Assembly (NCBI RefSeq): GCF_004114915.1
Contig: NZ_CP022219.1
Location: forward strand, 7,156,949 to 7,220,948
Length of the DNA stretch: 64,000 nucleotides
Direction of reading: 5' to 3'
Source of the DNA: Bradyrhizobium guangxiense
GTDB taxonomy: Bacteria; Pseudomonadota; Alphaproteobacteria; Rhizobiales; Xanthobacteraceae
The notes under the pieces were generated by a model. That model did no database searches, had not been told where the DNA came from, and saw only the letters and a program-made list of their open reading frames with translations. Position numbers and translations under genes: made by a program. Each line of letters opens with the position of its first letter. Position 1 is the first letter of the stretch. Positions 1 to 8,661 of the stretch are shown here, in pieces.

Positions 1-91
1 CGCTATCTCCGCACATCAATCGTGTCGGGGCGCGGTAGCTCGTCAGAAGAGCCCCAACTGGAGACTCATGCTTTGACGGCCTCCAGCGTTA

Positions 92-3000
92 CTACTCCGC
101 CGCGGGGTGCACGACGTTCTTCGGCACCGGCCCCGCTTCCGCCGGCGTCGCGCCGCGATGGCCGTCCGTCTCCGCATCCGCGCTGTGGACGATCAGCCGC
201 TTGGCGAAGCGCCAGATCAGGGCGCCGAAATCGTCCATCACCATGAACATCGCGGGCACGAACACCAGTGACAGGATGGTCGAAAAGATCAGGCCGCCGA
301 TCACGGCGAGCGCCATCGGCGAGCGAAACTCGCCGCCGGCGCCGACCGCGAGCGCGCTCGGCATCATGCCCGCGGCCATCGCGATCGTGGTCATCACGAT
401 CGGGCGGGCGCGCTTCATGCCGGCGTCGATCATGGCCTCCTCGCGCGGCTTGCCGGCGTGGATGGATTCGATGGCGAATTCCACCAGCATGATCGCGTTC
501 TTGGTGACGATGCCCATCAGCATCAGGATGCCGATCCACACCGGCGTGGTGAGCTGCTTGCCGGTGACGAGCAGGGCCGCGATGGCGCCGCCGATCGAGA
601 GCGGCAGCGAGAACAGGATGGTGATCGGCTGCAGGAAGGTGCCGAACAGCAGCACAAGCACGGCGTAGACCATCATCAGGCCCGCCGTGATCGCGGTGGC
701 GAAGCCGTCCGACAATTCGTTCAGGCTTTCGGCGTCGCCGGAGGGGGAAACCTTCACGCCCTTCGGCAGGCTCTTCATCACCGGTAGCTCGTAGATCTTC
801 TTGGTGGCATCGCCGAGCGCAGCCGAGCCGACCAGATCGGCGGCAACCGTGGCCTGCCGCTCGCGATCGTAGCGGTTGATGCTGGTCGGCCCCTGATCGA
901 GCTTGACGTCGGCGATGACGGAGAGCGGCACGCCGCCCTTCTCGCCGTGCTCGCCGAGCGGCACGCGCAACTGCTCCAGCGTCTTCAGATTGCCGCGCGC
1001 GGCATCCTCGAGCTGCACGCGGATCGGCACCAAACGATCGCCCACGTCGAATTTGGCGAGCGCGGGTCCGACGTCGCCAATAGTGGCGACGCGGATGGTT
1101 TGCGACAGGCTTTCGGTCGAGACGCCGAGCCGTGCGGCGAGATCCGCGCGCGGTTCGATGCGCAGCTCGGGACGCTCCAGCGAGGTTTCCGAGATGACGT
1201 TGGAGATGGTGGGGATCCGCTTCATCTGCGTCGCAAGCTCGCTCGCGACGTTGTTGACGATGTTGGGGTCGATGCCGGTCACCACCAGCGAGATCGCGCG
1301 CAGGCCGTTCTCGTCGAGGAACCAGAAGCGGATGTCCGGAACGTTCTCCAGCTCCTGGCTGATCGAGAATTCGAGCTCGCGCTGGGTGATGTCGCGGCTG
1401 TCCTTGGGCGTGTAGTTGATGATCAGGGCGGCGCGCCGGACTTCCTGCGTGCCCGGCGGGACGCGCCCGCCGTCGACGAAGATGCTCTTCACCTCGGGCC
1501 GCTTGCGCAGGCGCGCGACGATGTCCTCGGTGACCTTTTCGGTGTAGGCGAGCTGGGTGCCCGGCGGCAGCTCGAGGGCAAGCAGCGAGCGGGCGCTGTC
1601 CTGGGCCGGCAGGAAGCCCTGCGGCAGCAGCGTGATGCTCCAGATCGAGGCGGCGAACACCCCGAGGCCGATCAGCACCGTGATGAAATGGTGCCTCACC
1701 GACCAGGCCACGATGCGATGATAGGACCGCAAGATGCGCCCCGGCGGCGGCTCCGCGTGATTGCCGTGCTTGAGGAAATAGGCGGCCAGCACCGGCGTGA
1801 CGAAGCGTGCCGCGAGCAGCGAGAAGAATACCTGCACCGAAACGGTGATGCCGAACTGCTTGAAGAACTGTCCGGCGATGCCCGACATGAAGCTGGCGGG
1901 CGCGAAGATCGCAATGATCGTGAGCGAGATCGCGATCACCGCGAGGCCGATCTCATCGGCGGCCTCGAGCGCGGCACGATAGGGCGATTTGCCCATGTTC
2001 ATGTGCCGGACGATGTTCTCGATCTCGACGATGGCATCGTCGACGAGAATGCCTGTCGACAGCGTGATGGCGAGGAAGCTGACGAGGTTCAGCGAAAAGC
2101 CGAGCAGGTCCATCGCCCAGAACGCCGGAAAGATTGACAGCGGCAGCGAGATCGCGGCGATGATGGTGGCGCGCAGGTCCCGCAGGAACAGCAGCACGAT
2201 GACGACGGCGAGGATGGCGCCTTCGAACAAGGTCGAGATCGCCGCGTGGTAATTGCCCTTGGTGTATTCGACCGATGTGTCGATCAGCTTGAGGTCGACG
2301 TCGGGATAGGCGGCTTTCAGCGCGTCGATGCGCTTCTGCACGGCCTCGGCCACCTTCACGTCGCTGGCGCCCTTAGAACGCTTGATGCCGAGCGCCACCA
2401 CGGGTTCACCGTTGAAGCGGGCAAAGGTGCGGCGGTCGGCGATGGTGTCGGTGACGGTGCCGAGATCATCGAGCCGGACCTCGCCGCCGCCGAACAGCGG
2501 GATCATGGTGCCGGCGAGGTCACCCAGCGTCTTGGCGCCGGCGAGCGTGCGGATCGCCTGATCGTTCTTGCCGATCTCGGCGCGGCCGCCGGCAACGTCG
2601 ACATTGGTGCCGCGCAGGCTCTGGCTGACATTGACCGCGGTCAGCCCCATCGCCTGCAGGCGGTCGGGATCGAGCGAGACCAGGATCTCGCGCTCGACGC
2701 CGCCGATGCGCTCGACCTGGGCGACGCCGCGCACGCCCTGCAGCGCGCGCTTGACCACGTCGTCGACGAAATAAGAGAGCTGCTCCGGCGTCTTGCCGGG
2801 CGAGATCGCGGCATAGGTGACGATCGGCAGGCCGATGACGTCGACGCGCTGGATCAGCGGCTCGGGGACGTTCTGCGGCAGGTTGGAGCGCACGCGCGTC
2901 ACCGCGTCCTTGACGTCGTTGAGCGCGCGGTCGGTGTTGGTCTCGAGCGCGAACTGGATCGTCGTGACCGACAGGCCGTCGGTGATCGAGGAGGTGATGT

Positions 3001-3241
3001 GCCGCACGCCCTCGACGCCGGAGACCGCGTCTTCAACGGTCTTGGTCACCTGGGATTCCAGCTCGGCGGGCGCGGCGCCGAATTGCGAGACGGCGACCGA
3101 GATCACGGGAATGTCGGCCGAGGGCAGCCGCGTGATCGCGAGCTTGGTGAAGGACACCCAGCCGAGCACCAGAAGGATGATCGAGAAGACGACCGACGGC
3201 AGTGGATGACGGATCGACCAAGCCGAAATATTGAGAGCCAT
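92..3241 (-). CDS. RND-family multidrug/solute efflux permease (HAE1/AcrB type)
   Basis: Inner-membrane proton-driven exporter that works as a trimer with a periplasmic adaptor and an outer-membrane channel. The 1049-residue length fits the family. The layout is a first membrane helix near residues 12-30, a large periplasmic loop, a helix block near 335-530, a second loop, and a helix block near 850-1010. The helix-4 relay signature GILVDDAIVEIENI carries the two adjacent aspartates expected for proton translocation. The start ATG shares one base with the stop of the upstream adaptor gene (TGATG), so the two are translationally coupled. No outer-membrane channel gene is adjacent. The substrate cannot be told from the sequence. 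Confidence 0.93.
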   Translation of the reverse strand: MALNISAWSIRHPLPSVVFSIILLVLGWVSFTKLAITRLPSADIPVISVAVSQFGAAPAELESQVTKTVEDAVSGVEGVRHITSSITDGLSVTTIQFALETNTDRALNDVKDAVTRVRSNLPQNVPEPLIQRVDVIGLPIVTYAAISPGKTPEQLSYFVDDVVKRALQGVRGVAQVERIGGVEREILVSLDPDRLQAMGLTAVNVSQSLRGTNVDVAGGRAEIGKNDQAIRTLAGAKTLGDLAGTMIPLFGGGEVRLDDLGTVTDTIADRRTFARFNGEPVVALGIKRSKGASDVKVAEAVQKRIDALKAAYPDVDLKLIDTSVEYTKGNYHAAISTLFEGAILAVVIVLLFLRDLRATIIAAISLPLSIFPAFWAMDLLGFSLNLVSFLAITLSTGILVDDAIVEIENIVRHMNMGKSPYRAALEAADEIGLAVIAISLTIIAIFAPASFMSGIAGQFFKQFGITVSVQVFFSLLAARFVTPVLAAYFLKHGNHAEPPPGRILRSYHRIVAWSVRHHFITVLIGLGVFAASIWSITLLPQGFLPAQDSARSLLALELPPGTQLAYTEKVTEDIVARLRKRPEVKSIFVDGGRVPPGTQEVRRAALIINYTPKDSRDITQRELEFSISQELENVPDIRFWFLDENGLRAISLVVTGIDPNIVNNVASELATQMKRIPTISNVISETSLERPELRIEPRADLAARLGVSTESLSQTIRVATIGDVGPALAKFDVGDRLVPIRVQLEDAARGNLKTLEQLRVPLGEHGEKGGVPLSVIADVKLDQGPTSINRYDRERQATVAADLVGSAALGDATKKIYELPVMKSLPKGVKVSPSGDAESLNELSDGFATAITAGLMMVYAVLVLLFGTFLQPITILFSLPLSIGGAIAALLVTGKQLTTPVWIGILMLMGIVTKNAIMLVEFAIESIHAGKPREEAMIDAGMKRARPIVMTTIAMAAGMMPSALAVGAGGEFRSPMALAVIGGLIFSTILSLVFVPAMFMVMDDFGALIWRFAKRLIVHSADAETDGHRGATPAEAGPVPKNVVHPAAE

Positions 3242-4170
3242 CAGCGTACCCGCGTGCGATCGAGTTCATCGGCGAACATGGTCTTGATCTGGTCGCCGTC
3301 ATGGAGGGAAGAGCCGGCGTCGGCCACGACGATTTCGCCGACGTCGAGGCCTTCCAGGATTTCCGTCGCGTTGTCGGACGACAGTCCGACCCGGACCTTG
3401 CGTGTCTCGACCGTGTTGCCCTTGACGACCTGAATGGTGAGATGGTCGATCGCGGTCTTGGGGATCGAGACGCCGCAGCTTCGCTTGGCGTCGATCGAGG
3501 CGCGCGCGAACACGCCGACCTTCAGCGACGGATTGTTGGTGACGCTGATGCGGACGCGGCCGAGCTGCGTGGCGCGGTCGATCTCGGGCGCAACCAGCCG
3601 GACCCGGCCGATCAGATCGGGGGCGTCGTCGCGGCTGATGCGCACGGTGGCGCCGGGGCTGAGCTTGGGCATGTGCACCGCCGGGACCTGGGCATCGAGC
3701 TCGATCTCGTTGTTGACGGCGATGCGGAACATCGGGCCGGCCTGCGGGGATGCGGGCGCGCCGACGATGGTACGGACTTCGGTGACGAGGCCCGGCGCAG
3801 GTGCCTTCAGCGAAATCGGCCCTTGCGGACCGGGTCGCTGCGGCTGGCCCGGGATCTGCGGCGGCGCGGTCAGGCGCGCCAGCTCCTGATTGTCCGCGAC
3901 GACGGCGCCCTCGGTGACCAGGAGGTCGGTGACCTTGGAGCCTTCCTGGTCGGCGATCACCACGGCCTCGCGGCGCGGCACGAAGAAGCCGGTCACGCGC
4001 ACGAGGTCGGAAAAGCAGGCATTGGTCGATTTCGTCACGATGACGAGCGCCTCGCTTTGCGTCTCCTTCGGCTCGGGGCGCTTGCGATGCTCGAACAGAT
4101 AATAGCCGACGCCGAGGGCGACGACGAACACCACGGTTCCGGCGGGCTTGAGATATTCGGAGAGATTCAT
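3241..4170 (-). CDS. RND efflux periplasmic adaptor (membrane fusion protein)
   Basis: Links the RND permease encoded immediately downstream to an outer-membrane channel. The 309-residue product has one N-terminal membrane helix (about residues 8-24), a lipoyl/barrel-sandwich region (VVIADQEGSKVTDLLVTEGA near 70-90), and a C-terminal beta-barrel and membrane-proximal domain. I chose the ATG giving MNLSEYLKP because an AGGA lies about 10 bases upstream and the next upstream start would add 28 uncharged-poor, signal-less residues. The gene overlaps the permease start by one base. The protein lacks the long alpha-hairpin of AcrA-type adaptors, so a short-hairpin HlyD subtype is likely. Confidence 0.9.
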   Translation of the reverse strand: MNLSEYLKPAGTVVFVVALGVGYYLFEHRKRPEPKETQSEALVIVTKSTNACFSDLVRVTGFFVPRREAVVIADQEGSKVTDLLVTEGAVVADNQELARLTAPPQIPGQPQRPGPQGPISLKAPAPGLVTEVRTIVGAPASPQAGPMFRIAVNNEIELDAQVPAVHMPKLSPGATVRISRDDAPDLIGRVRLVAPEIDRATQLGRVRISVTNNPSLKVGVFARASIDAKRSCGVSIPKTAIDHLTIQVVKGNTVETRKVRVGLSSDNATEILEGLDVGEIVVADAGSSLHDGDQIKTMFADELDRTRVR

Positions 4171-4243
4171 CGCCGGATCATCCTGGCCTGGCTCACGGCC
4201 ATCCGCGCGAGGCCCATCGAGAGCGTTTCCCTGAAACAAAGCG

Positions 4244-4267
4244 GCGTCCCGCAAGGCTGCGGGACGC
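4244..4267 (-). terminator. Hairpin between ompA-like gene and efflux operon
   Basis: Perfect 10-base-pair stem GCGTCCCGCA / TGCGGGACGC with a 4-base loop, 61 bases after the OmpA-family stop on the minus strand. The minus-strand 3' flank is CGCTTTGTTTCAG, which is only moderately T-rich. It probably ends the OmpA-family transcript before the efflux operon. Confidence 0.6.
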
Positions 4268-4328
4268 GCTTCGGAAGCGAGACCTTACACCACATCACGA
4301 CTTGTCACTTCGAAGGATTGCGTCGTGC

Positions 4329-5000
4329 TTATTTCGATGCGGTGGTCTTGTTTTCCATATTGACGACCTGCACGCGGCGGTTGACCTCCGCCATCGGCTG
4401 GCTCGGGTCTTTCAGCTTGCTCTTGCCGTAGCCGACGGTGACGAGGTCGGTCGCGGAGATGCTGTACTTGTCGACGAGGTAGCGCTTGATCGCATCCGCG
4501 CGGCGTTCCGACAGGTCCTGATTGTAGGCTTCGCCACCGGCGGCGTCGGTATGGCCGGCAACCACGAAGGTGGAGCCCTTCAGGTCCGGGCTGGTCAGAG
4601 CGCGACCGAGCGCCTGCACTGAGGGCATCGACTTGGTGCTGATATTGGCGGAGTTGTAGTCGAAGGTGATTTCGAGATCGATGTTCGGCTTGTCCTTGGC
4701 GACCGAGGCGATCTCCTCGCGCTCGGTCGACGACAACGAACGCGTCGAGCGGCCGCGGACCGACTGGATCAACTTGGTCTCCGCCGCGTTCGGCGCGGGA
4801 TCGGCCTGCGGGGCGATCGAGAGGCCGCGGGTCAGGGGCTTCTTCGGCGCCGGCGCCAGCGCGCGGACGATGTCGTCCTCGGTGATGTTCTTGCTGTTGC
4901 CGTCGTCGCCGGCGAAAGCGGGCAAGGCCGACAGCGACAGGGCGGCGCCGAGAGTGATGACGGACAGGATCGCGGTAAGTCCCTTTGCAGCCGATTTCAT
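4329..5000 (-). CDS. OmpA-family peptidoglycan-associated protein
   Basis: Secreted protein predicted to anchor to peptidoglycan. The 223-residue product starts MKSAAKGLTAILSV and has a Sec signal peptide ending near ALPAFA, a low-complexity linker, and a C-terminal OmpA-like domain (about 110-215) with the GHTDAAGGEAYNQDLSERRA motif. That motif contains the Asp and Arg used to bind diaminopimelate. No lipobox Cys is seen. The start is set by a strong AGGAGG 8 bases upstream. The 45 residues upstream in the open frame are untypical and were excluded. It has the same orientation as, and follows, the caspase-like gene. Confidence 0.88.
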   Translation of the reverse strand: MKSAAKGLTAILSVITLGAALSLSALPAFAGDDGNSKNITEDDIVRALAPAPKKPLTRGLSIAPQADPAPNAAETKLIQSVRGRSTRSLSSTEREEIASVAKDKPNIDLEITFDYNSANISTKSMPSVQALGRALTSPDLKGSTFVVAGHTDAAGGEAYNQDLSERRADAIKRYLVDKYSISATDLVTVGYGKSKLKDPSQPMAEVNRRVQVVNMENKTTASK

Positions 5001-5147
5001 AGCCAGTCCCTCCTGCGCAGCCAGCTCGCGCGGTTCGAAAATTTCTGCAATGAGCCCTCCTGAAAAGGCCGCCTGCGGCATCCGTCGGTTAGTCTTCCCT
5101 GGGTCGCCAAGGGTTCGAGGCGCCGCCTGCCTCAACTCAAAAAAATA

Positions 5148-6692
5148 CTAGCGCACTCCGTAGCTTGCGAATTCCTGAACGATGTTCGGATCCATCGCCT
5201 TGGCATTGGCGATGTCGAGTGCTCCTTCCTGGGCGGAGCCGTTGCGCTGCTTGGCGAGGCCGCGGCCGTAGAGCGAGGAGGTCAGGCGCGGATTGATCTT
5301 CAGGGCTGCATCGAAATCGGCGATGGCATTCTTGACCGCCCCCGATTTCAAGTTGACGAGCCCCCGGCTGTCCAGCGCATCGACGAAGTTCGGCCGCAGC
5401 CGTAGCGCCTCGTTGCAATCCTTCAGCGCGCCCTGGAGGTCGCCGACCACGGTGCGGGTCCAGCAGCGGTTGTTCAGCGCCTCGACATCCTTCGAATTGA
5501 TCCGGAGCGTGTCGTCGAAATCCTTGATGGCGAGGTTGTAGGCGCCCTTGCTGGCATAGACCTGGCCGCGCCGGTACAGCGCGTTCACGTCGTCCGGGTT
5601 GGCGGCAATCTTGGTGGTCAGGCTCTTGATCGTGGGATCGTCAGCCAGGGCGGCGGCGCTCGGTCCGCTGTCCGTGCTCGGCGCCGGAGTGGTCTCGATC
5701 GGTTTCACCGGCGGTGGCGGTGGCGGCAGGGCGGCCTCGATCTGGGGTTTCGGCGTGGGAGCCGGCGCAGGGGCCGGGGGTGCCGGCGGAGGCGCGGGTG
5801 CCGCAGCGGTGTCGGCCGGCTTCGGCGGCGGAGGCGGTGTTAGCGGCGCGGGCGGTGCCGGCGGCGGGTTGTTGGCGACGACCGGTGGCGGTGCCGGAGG
5901 CGCCGGCGGCGGCGTTGCCGGTGTCGGACGCGAACCGCCGGCTCCCGGGCTGAACGAGAAATCTTCGGCCAGCGAAGAAGATATCCACGGTACCTGCTCG
6001 CCGCGGGAAGCCCTCGTGACGCCCATCTTGGTGCGGTTCAGCGTCTCCTCGGCCATCAGGTCGGGGACACGGATTTCCTTCAGAAGTTCCTGGACGAACA
6101 GGCTGTGATCGCCGCCCGCGTCCGAGACCACCGAGGCCAGCGCCGCCGAATACATCACCAGCGTGCCGTTCGGCGCGATGACCGGGGTCAGGCCGGCCGA
6201 GAAGCTGCGGAACCGGCGTTCGAACGGATTGCGCCTGGAGGCGTCGATCAGCGCAATCTTGACGCCGGCGCCGCGGGTGTTGAGCTCGCCGAGCACGGTC
6301 TCGAGGCTGAAACCGTCGCGGCGCACGTCGGATTCCGTCCAGATCTGTGCGTCGACCGGCAGCATGTAGCTCTGGCGCGCCGACTGGATGCCGAAGCCGC
6401 TGAAGAACACCAGCGCCACCGATCCCGGCTTGATCTTGGCGTAGAGCTTGTCGAAGGCGCGGCGCATGCCGTCGCCGGTCAGATTCTCCCCGATCTCGAC
6501 CGCAAAGCCGTCGCGCTTGAGCTCGTCGGCGACGTCACGCGCGTCATTGATCGGTTCCTTCAGCGGGGCATCCGCATCCGGATATTTGGCATTGCCGATG
6601 ACCAGCGCGAAACGGTCACCGGCCGCTAGCGATGGCGCTGTCGGGACGAGCGAGATGAGCAAGGGCAGAAGAAGAAAGAAGCGAATTTTCAT
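5148..6692 (-). CDS. Secreted caspase-fold (peptidase C14) pseudoenzyme with Pro-rich linker and TPR repeats
   Basis: The 514-residue product has a signal peptide (MKIRFFLLLPLL to SLAAG), a caspase-like domain (about 25-235, starting RFALVIGNAKYP), a Pro/Ala-rich linker (about 240-340), and three or four TPR repeats (about 350-500, for example ALYRRGQVYASKGAYNLAIKD). Family members use a His in SGHG and a Cys in DACR. Here these positions read SGFG (Phe100) and DASR (Ser152), both confirmed in the DNA. The protein is therefore probably not a protease and may act as a binding or scaffold protein in the periplasm. It is followed on the same strand by the OmpA-family gene. Partners are unknown. 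Confidence 0.85.
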   Translation of the reverse strand: MKIRFFLLLPLLISLVPTAPSLAAGDRFALVIGNAKYPDADAPLKEPINDARDVADELKRDGFAVEIGENLTGDGMRRAFDKLYAKIKPGSVALVFFSGFGIQSARQSYMLPVDAQIWTESDVRRDGFSLETVLGELNTRGAGVKIALIDASRRNPFERRFRSFSAGLTPVIAPNGTLVMYSAALASVVSDAGGDHSLFVQELLKEIRVPDLMAEETLNRTKMGVTRASRGEQVPWISSSLAEDFSFSPGAGGSRPTPATPPPAPPAPPPVVANNPPPAPPAPLTPPPPPKPADTAAAPAPPPAPPAPAPAPTPKPQIEAALPPPPPPVKPIETTPAPSTDSGPSAAALADDPTIKSLTTKIAANPDDVNALYRRGQVYASKGAYNLAIKDFDDTLRINSKDVEALNNRCWTRTVVGDLQGALKDCNEALRLRPNFVDALDSRGLVNLKSGAVKNAIADFDAALKINPRLTSSLYGRGLAKQRNGSAQEGALDIANAKAMDPNIVQEFASYGVR

Positions 6693-7066
6693 AATCAGCG
6701 CGGTCCAGCCAAAAAGGCGCCGTTCCCAGCTTGCGCCGCGGCGACCTTAACTTACGCTTGTTGCATTATCAAACCAGGGACGGGGGGCGTCAACCGCTTG
6801 GAAATTCGGTATTATCGCGACGATTGACCGCAACGCCCGGGTGCGCCGCAAGGGGAATAAATGGGGCGCCATGACTTGTCTCGACGCGATCCGGCTTGAT
6901 CCGATCGACAATAGGCTAGGGCAACCACGGCGACGAAAATGTGATGGCTCTCACATTGAAGGCCGCCTCCGTCGCGCCGCGAGGCGTTTGACCTTTGCGG
7001 CGGACAATGGCTTGGTGCGCAGCACTATCCCGGAAGCTCCAACCAGAAAAGCAAAGCCAAGAAACC
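6693..7066. other. Divergent intergenic region (374 bases)
   Basis: Non-coding gap between the caspase-like gene (leftward) and the lactonase-like gene (rightward). It holds the CRP-like palindrome listed separately and no other feature I can support. Confidence 0.6.
6938..6957. promoter_or_regulatory. CRP/FNR-family operator, perfect TGTGA-N6-TCACA
   Basis: AATGTGA-TGGCTC-TCACATT, a perfect 7-base inverted repeat with a 6-base centre. It contains the canonical CRP half-sites, about 110 bases before the lactonase-like start. Which regulator binds is inference. Confidence 0.6.
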
Positions 7067-7873
7067 ATGGGAAACGCCTACGAGATCTACGCCCTGCGCT
7101 ATGCGACGATGTCGCCGCGCACCCCCAGCATGAACTTCCTGGCGCCCGATCCGCATGACGGTGCGGCGCAGGATCTCGACTATTTCGTCTGGCTGATCCG
7201 CGGCGGCGGCCGCGATATCCTGGTCGACACCGGCTTCAATGCTGAGGAGGCGAGCGTGCGGGCGCGCAAGCTGACGCTCAATCCGGTCGATGCGCTGGAG
7301 CGTTTCGGCGTCGCGGCGTCGAGCATCCGCGACATCATCGTGACGCATCTGCATTACGACCATGCCGGCAATCTCGATCGTTTCCCGAATGCGCGCTTCC
7401 ATCTGCAGGAGCGCGAGATGGCCTATGCGACCGGCCGCTGCATGTGCAACGGGCTGCTGCGACATCCGTTCACGGTCGAGCACGTCACGCAGATGGTGCG
7501 CCATGTCTATGGCGAGCGCGTCACGTTCCATTCCGGCGACGGCGAGGTCGCACCCGGCGTCACCGTGCATCGCGTCGGCGGCCATTCCGACGGCTTGCAG
7601 ATCGTCAAGGTCGAAACCGCGCGCGGGCCGGTGGTGCTGGCCTCCGATGCCGCGCATTACTACGCCAATCTGCAGCGCAGGAGCCCGTTCCCGATCGTCT
7701 ACAATATCGGCGACATGGCGCAAGGATGGGAGACGATCGAGCGCCTCGCCGGCCATCCCGATCGCTTCATCCCCGGCCACGATCCGATCGTGACCGAGAT
7801 CTACCCGCGGGCGAGCGACAAGGTCGATGCCTGGGCGCTGCATCTGCCGCCGTCGCGGTCGTTTGCGAAATAG
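7067..7873 (+). CDS. N-acyl-homoserine-lactonase-like MBL-fold metallo-hydrolase
   Basis: Cytoplasmic dinuclear-metal hydrolase of the AiiA/AttM-like branch of the metallo-beta-lactamase fold, 268 residues. The metal motif THLHYDHAGN sits near residue 96-105. Further metal ligands fit the VGGHSDG His, the ASDAAHYY Asp and the FIPGHDP His. I start at MGNAYEIYALRY, which matches the family's usual N-terminus; the open frame extends 24 residues upstream without a plausible start. The substrate could be an acyl-homoserine lactone or another lactone; the sequence does not decide. It lies upstream of the homogentisate genes but is separated from them by a repeat and the MarR gene. Confidence 0.85.
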   Translation: MGNAYEIYALRYATMSPRTPSMNFLAPDPHDGAAQDLDYFVWLIRGGGRDILVDTGFNAEEASVRARKLTLNPVDALERFGVAASSIRDIIVTHLHYDHAGNLDRFPNARFHLQEREMAYATGRCMCNGLLRHPFTVEHVTQMVRHVYGERVTFHSGDGEVAPGVTVHRVGGHSDGLQIVKVETARGPVVLASDAAHYYANLQRRSPFPIVYNIGDMAQGWETIERLAGHPDRFIPGHDPIVTEIYPRASDKVDAWALHLPPSRSFAK

Positions 7874-7879
7874 AAGTTG

Positions 7880-8000
7880 TCATTCCGGGGCGGCGAAGCC
7901 GAACCCGGAATCCATTTATCGACGTAGCCGGTGGCACGATGGATTCTCAGGTGCGCAATTGCGCACCATAGTTCGCCGCTTTGTGGCGCCCCGGAATGAC
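7880..8000. repeat. Palindromic intergenic repeat, family A (CATTCCGGGGC)
   Basis: Bounded by GTCATTCCGGGGC on the left and GCGCCCCGGAATGAC on the right, with an internal inverted repeat GGTGCGCAATTGCGCACC. Related copies lie at 14238-14315 and 16434-16528. It sits between the convergent lactonase and MarR genes and may act as a bidirectional terminator. Confidence 0.75.
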
Positions 8001-8008
8001 GGCATCGG

Positions 8009-8551
8009 CTAATACGCCTGCTTCGCGTCGGCCTCTTCGCTGGTCTGGATCAGATCGAGGCTCTGCTCGATCTTGCCGAGCAGGGTGGACAGCTGCTTGC
8101 GCTCCTGCGCCGAGAGACAGGCGAGGATCTCGTCTTCACGCCGCAGCAGTTGCGGGAAAAGTTCTTCGTAAAGGGAGCGGCCCTTCGTCGTCAGCTGCAG
8201 GCGGAATTCGCGGCGGTCGGCTTCGTTCTCGACCCGCTCGATCAAGCCATCGTGCAACAGCGTGGTGACCGCACGGCTGACGGTGGATTTGTGCGTGCGG
8301 GTGCACTGCGCGATGTACTGCGCGCTGCAGGCATCGTTGCGGAACCCGAGCGTGGCGATCACGCGCCAAGCCGGAATGTCGAGACCGTGCCGTTCCTGAT
8401 ATTCGACCGAGAGTGCGGAACTGCCCTCGGCGGCAAGCCGGTTGAGGCGGAACGGCACGAATTTGAACAGGTCGAGCCGCGCCTTTGGCCGCGCCGAAGC
8501 CTCGCCGGTCCCGCGCGCCTTCAGTGCGATGTCGCTGGATGTCCTCGCCAA
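8009..8551 (-). CDS. MarR-family transcriptional regulator, probable regulator of the homogentisate operon
   Basis: The 180-residue product has the MarR winged-helix core (about 55-150): ACSAQYIAQCTRTHKSTVSR as the helix-turn-helix and LIERVENEADRREFRLQLT as the wing with the DxR pattern, followed by LTTKGRSLYEEL. The family binds palindromes as dimers and releases them on binding aromatic ligands. It is divergent from the FAD hydroxylase/hmgA operon, and the 110-base gap contains a MarR-type palindrome, so local repression of both units is likely. The ligand is unknown; homogentisate or a precursor is a guess. Confidence 0.88.
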   Translation of the reverse strand: MARTSSDIALKARGTGEASARPKARLDLFKFVPFRLNRLAAEGSSALSVEYQERHGLDIPAWRVIATLGFRNDACSAQYIAQCTRTHKSTVSRAVTTLLHDGLIERVENEADRREFRLQLTTKGRSLYEELFPQLLRREDEILACLSAQERKQLSTLLGKIEQSLDLIQTSEEADAKQAY

Positions 8552-8599
8552 GGAGCGTGCTCCGAATTCCAGTTGACGGCCGGCCGGCTCCGGTCCAAA

Positions 8600-8619
8600 A
8601 TAGTTGCACGTGAGACTAT
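8600..8619. promoter_or_regulatory. Probable MarR operator
   Basis: ATAGT-tgCACGTGag-ACTAT: arms ATAGT/ACTAT and core CACGTG, with 16 of 20 positions symmetric. It lies between the divergent MarR gene and the FAD hydroxylase gene. Confidence 0.6.
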
Positions 8620-8661
8620 CTAGCAGATCAGACCTGTCCTGACCAGAGCCGAGGTTCGTGT

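Noticed and set aside
947..2137. Long plus-strand open frame opposite the RND permease (also 2246-3433)
   Set aside because: Antisense shadow in high-GC coding DNA; composition is Arg/Asp/His-rich with no domain, and the minus-strand permease is certain.
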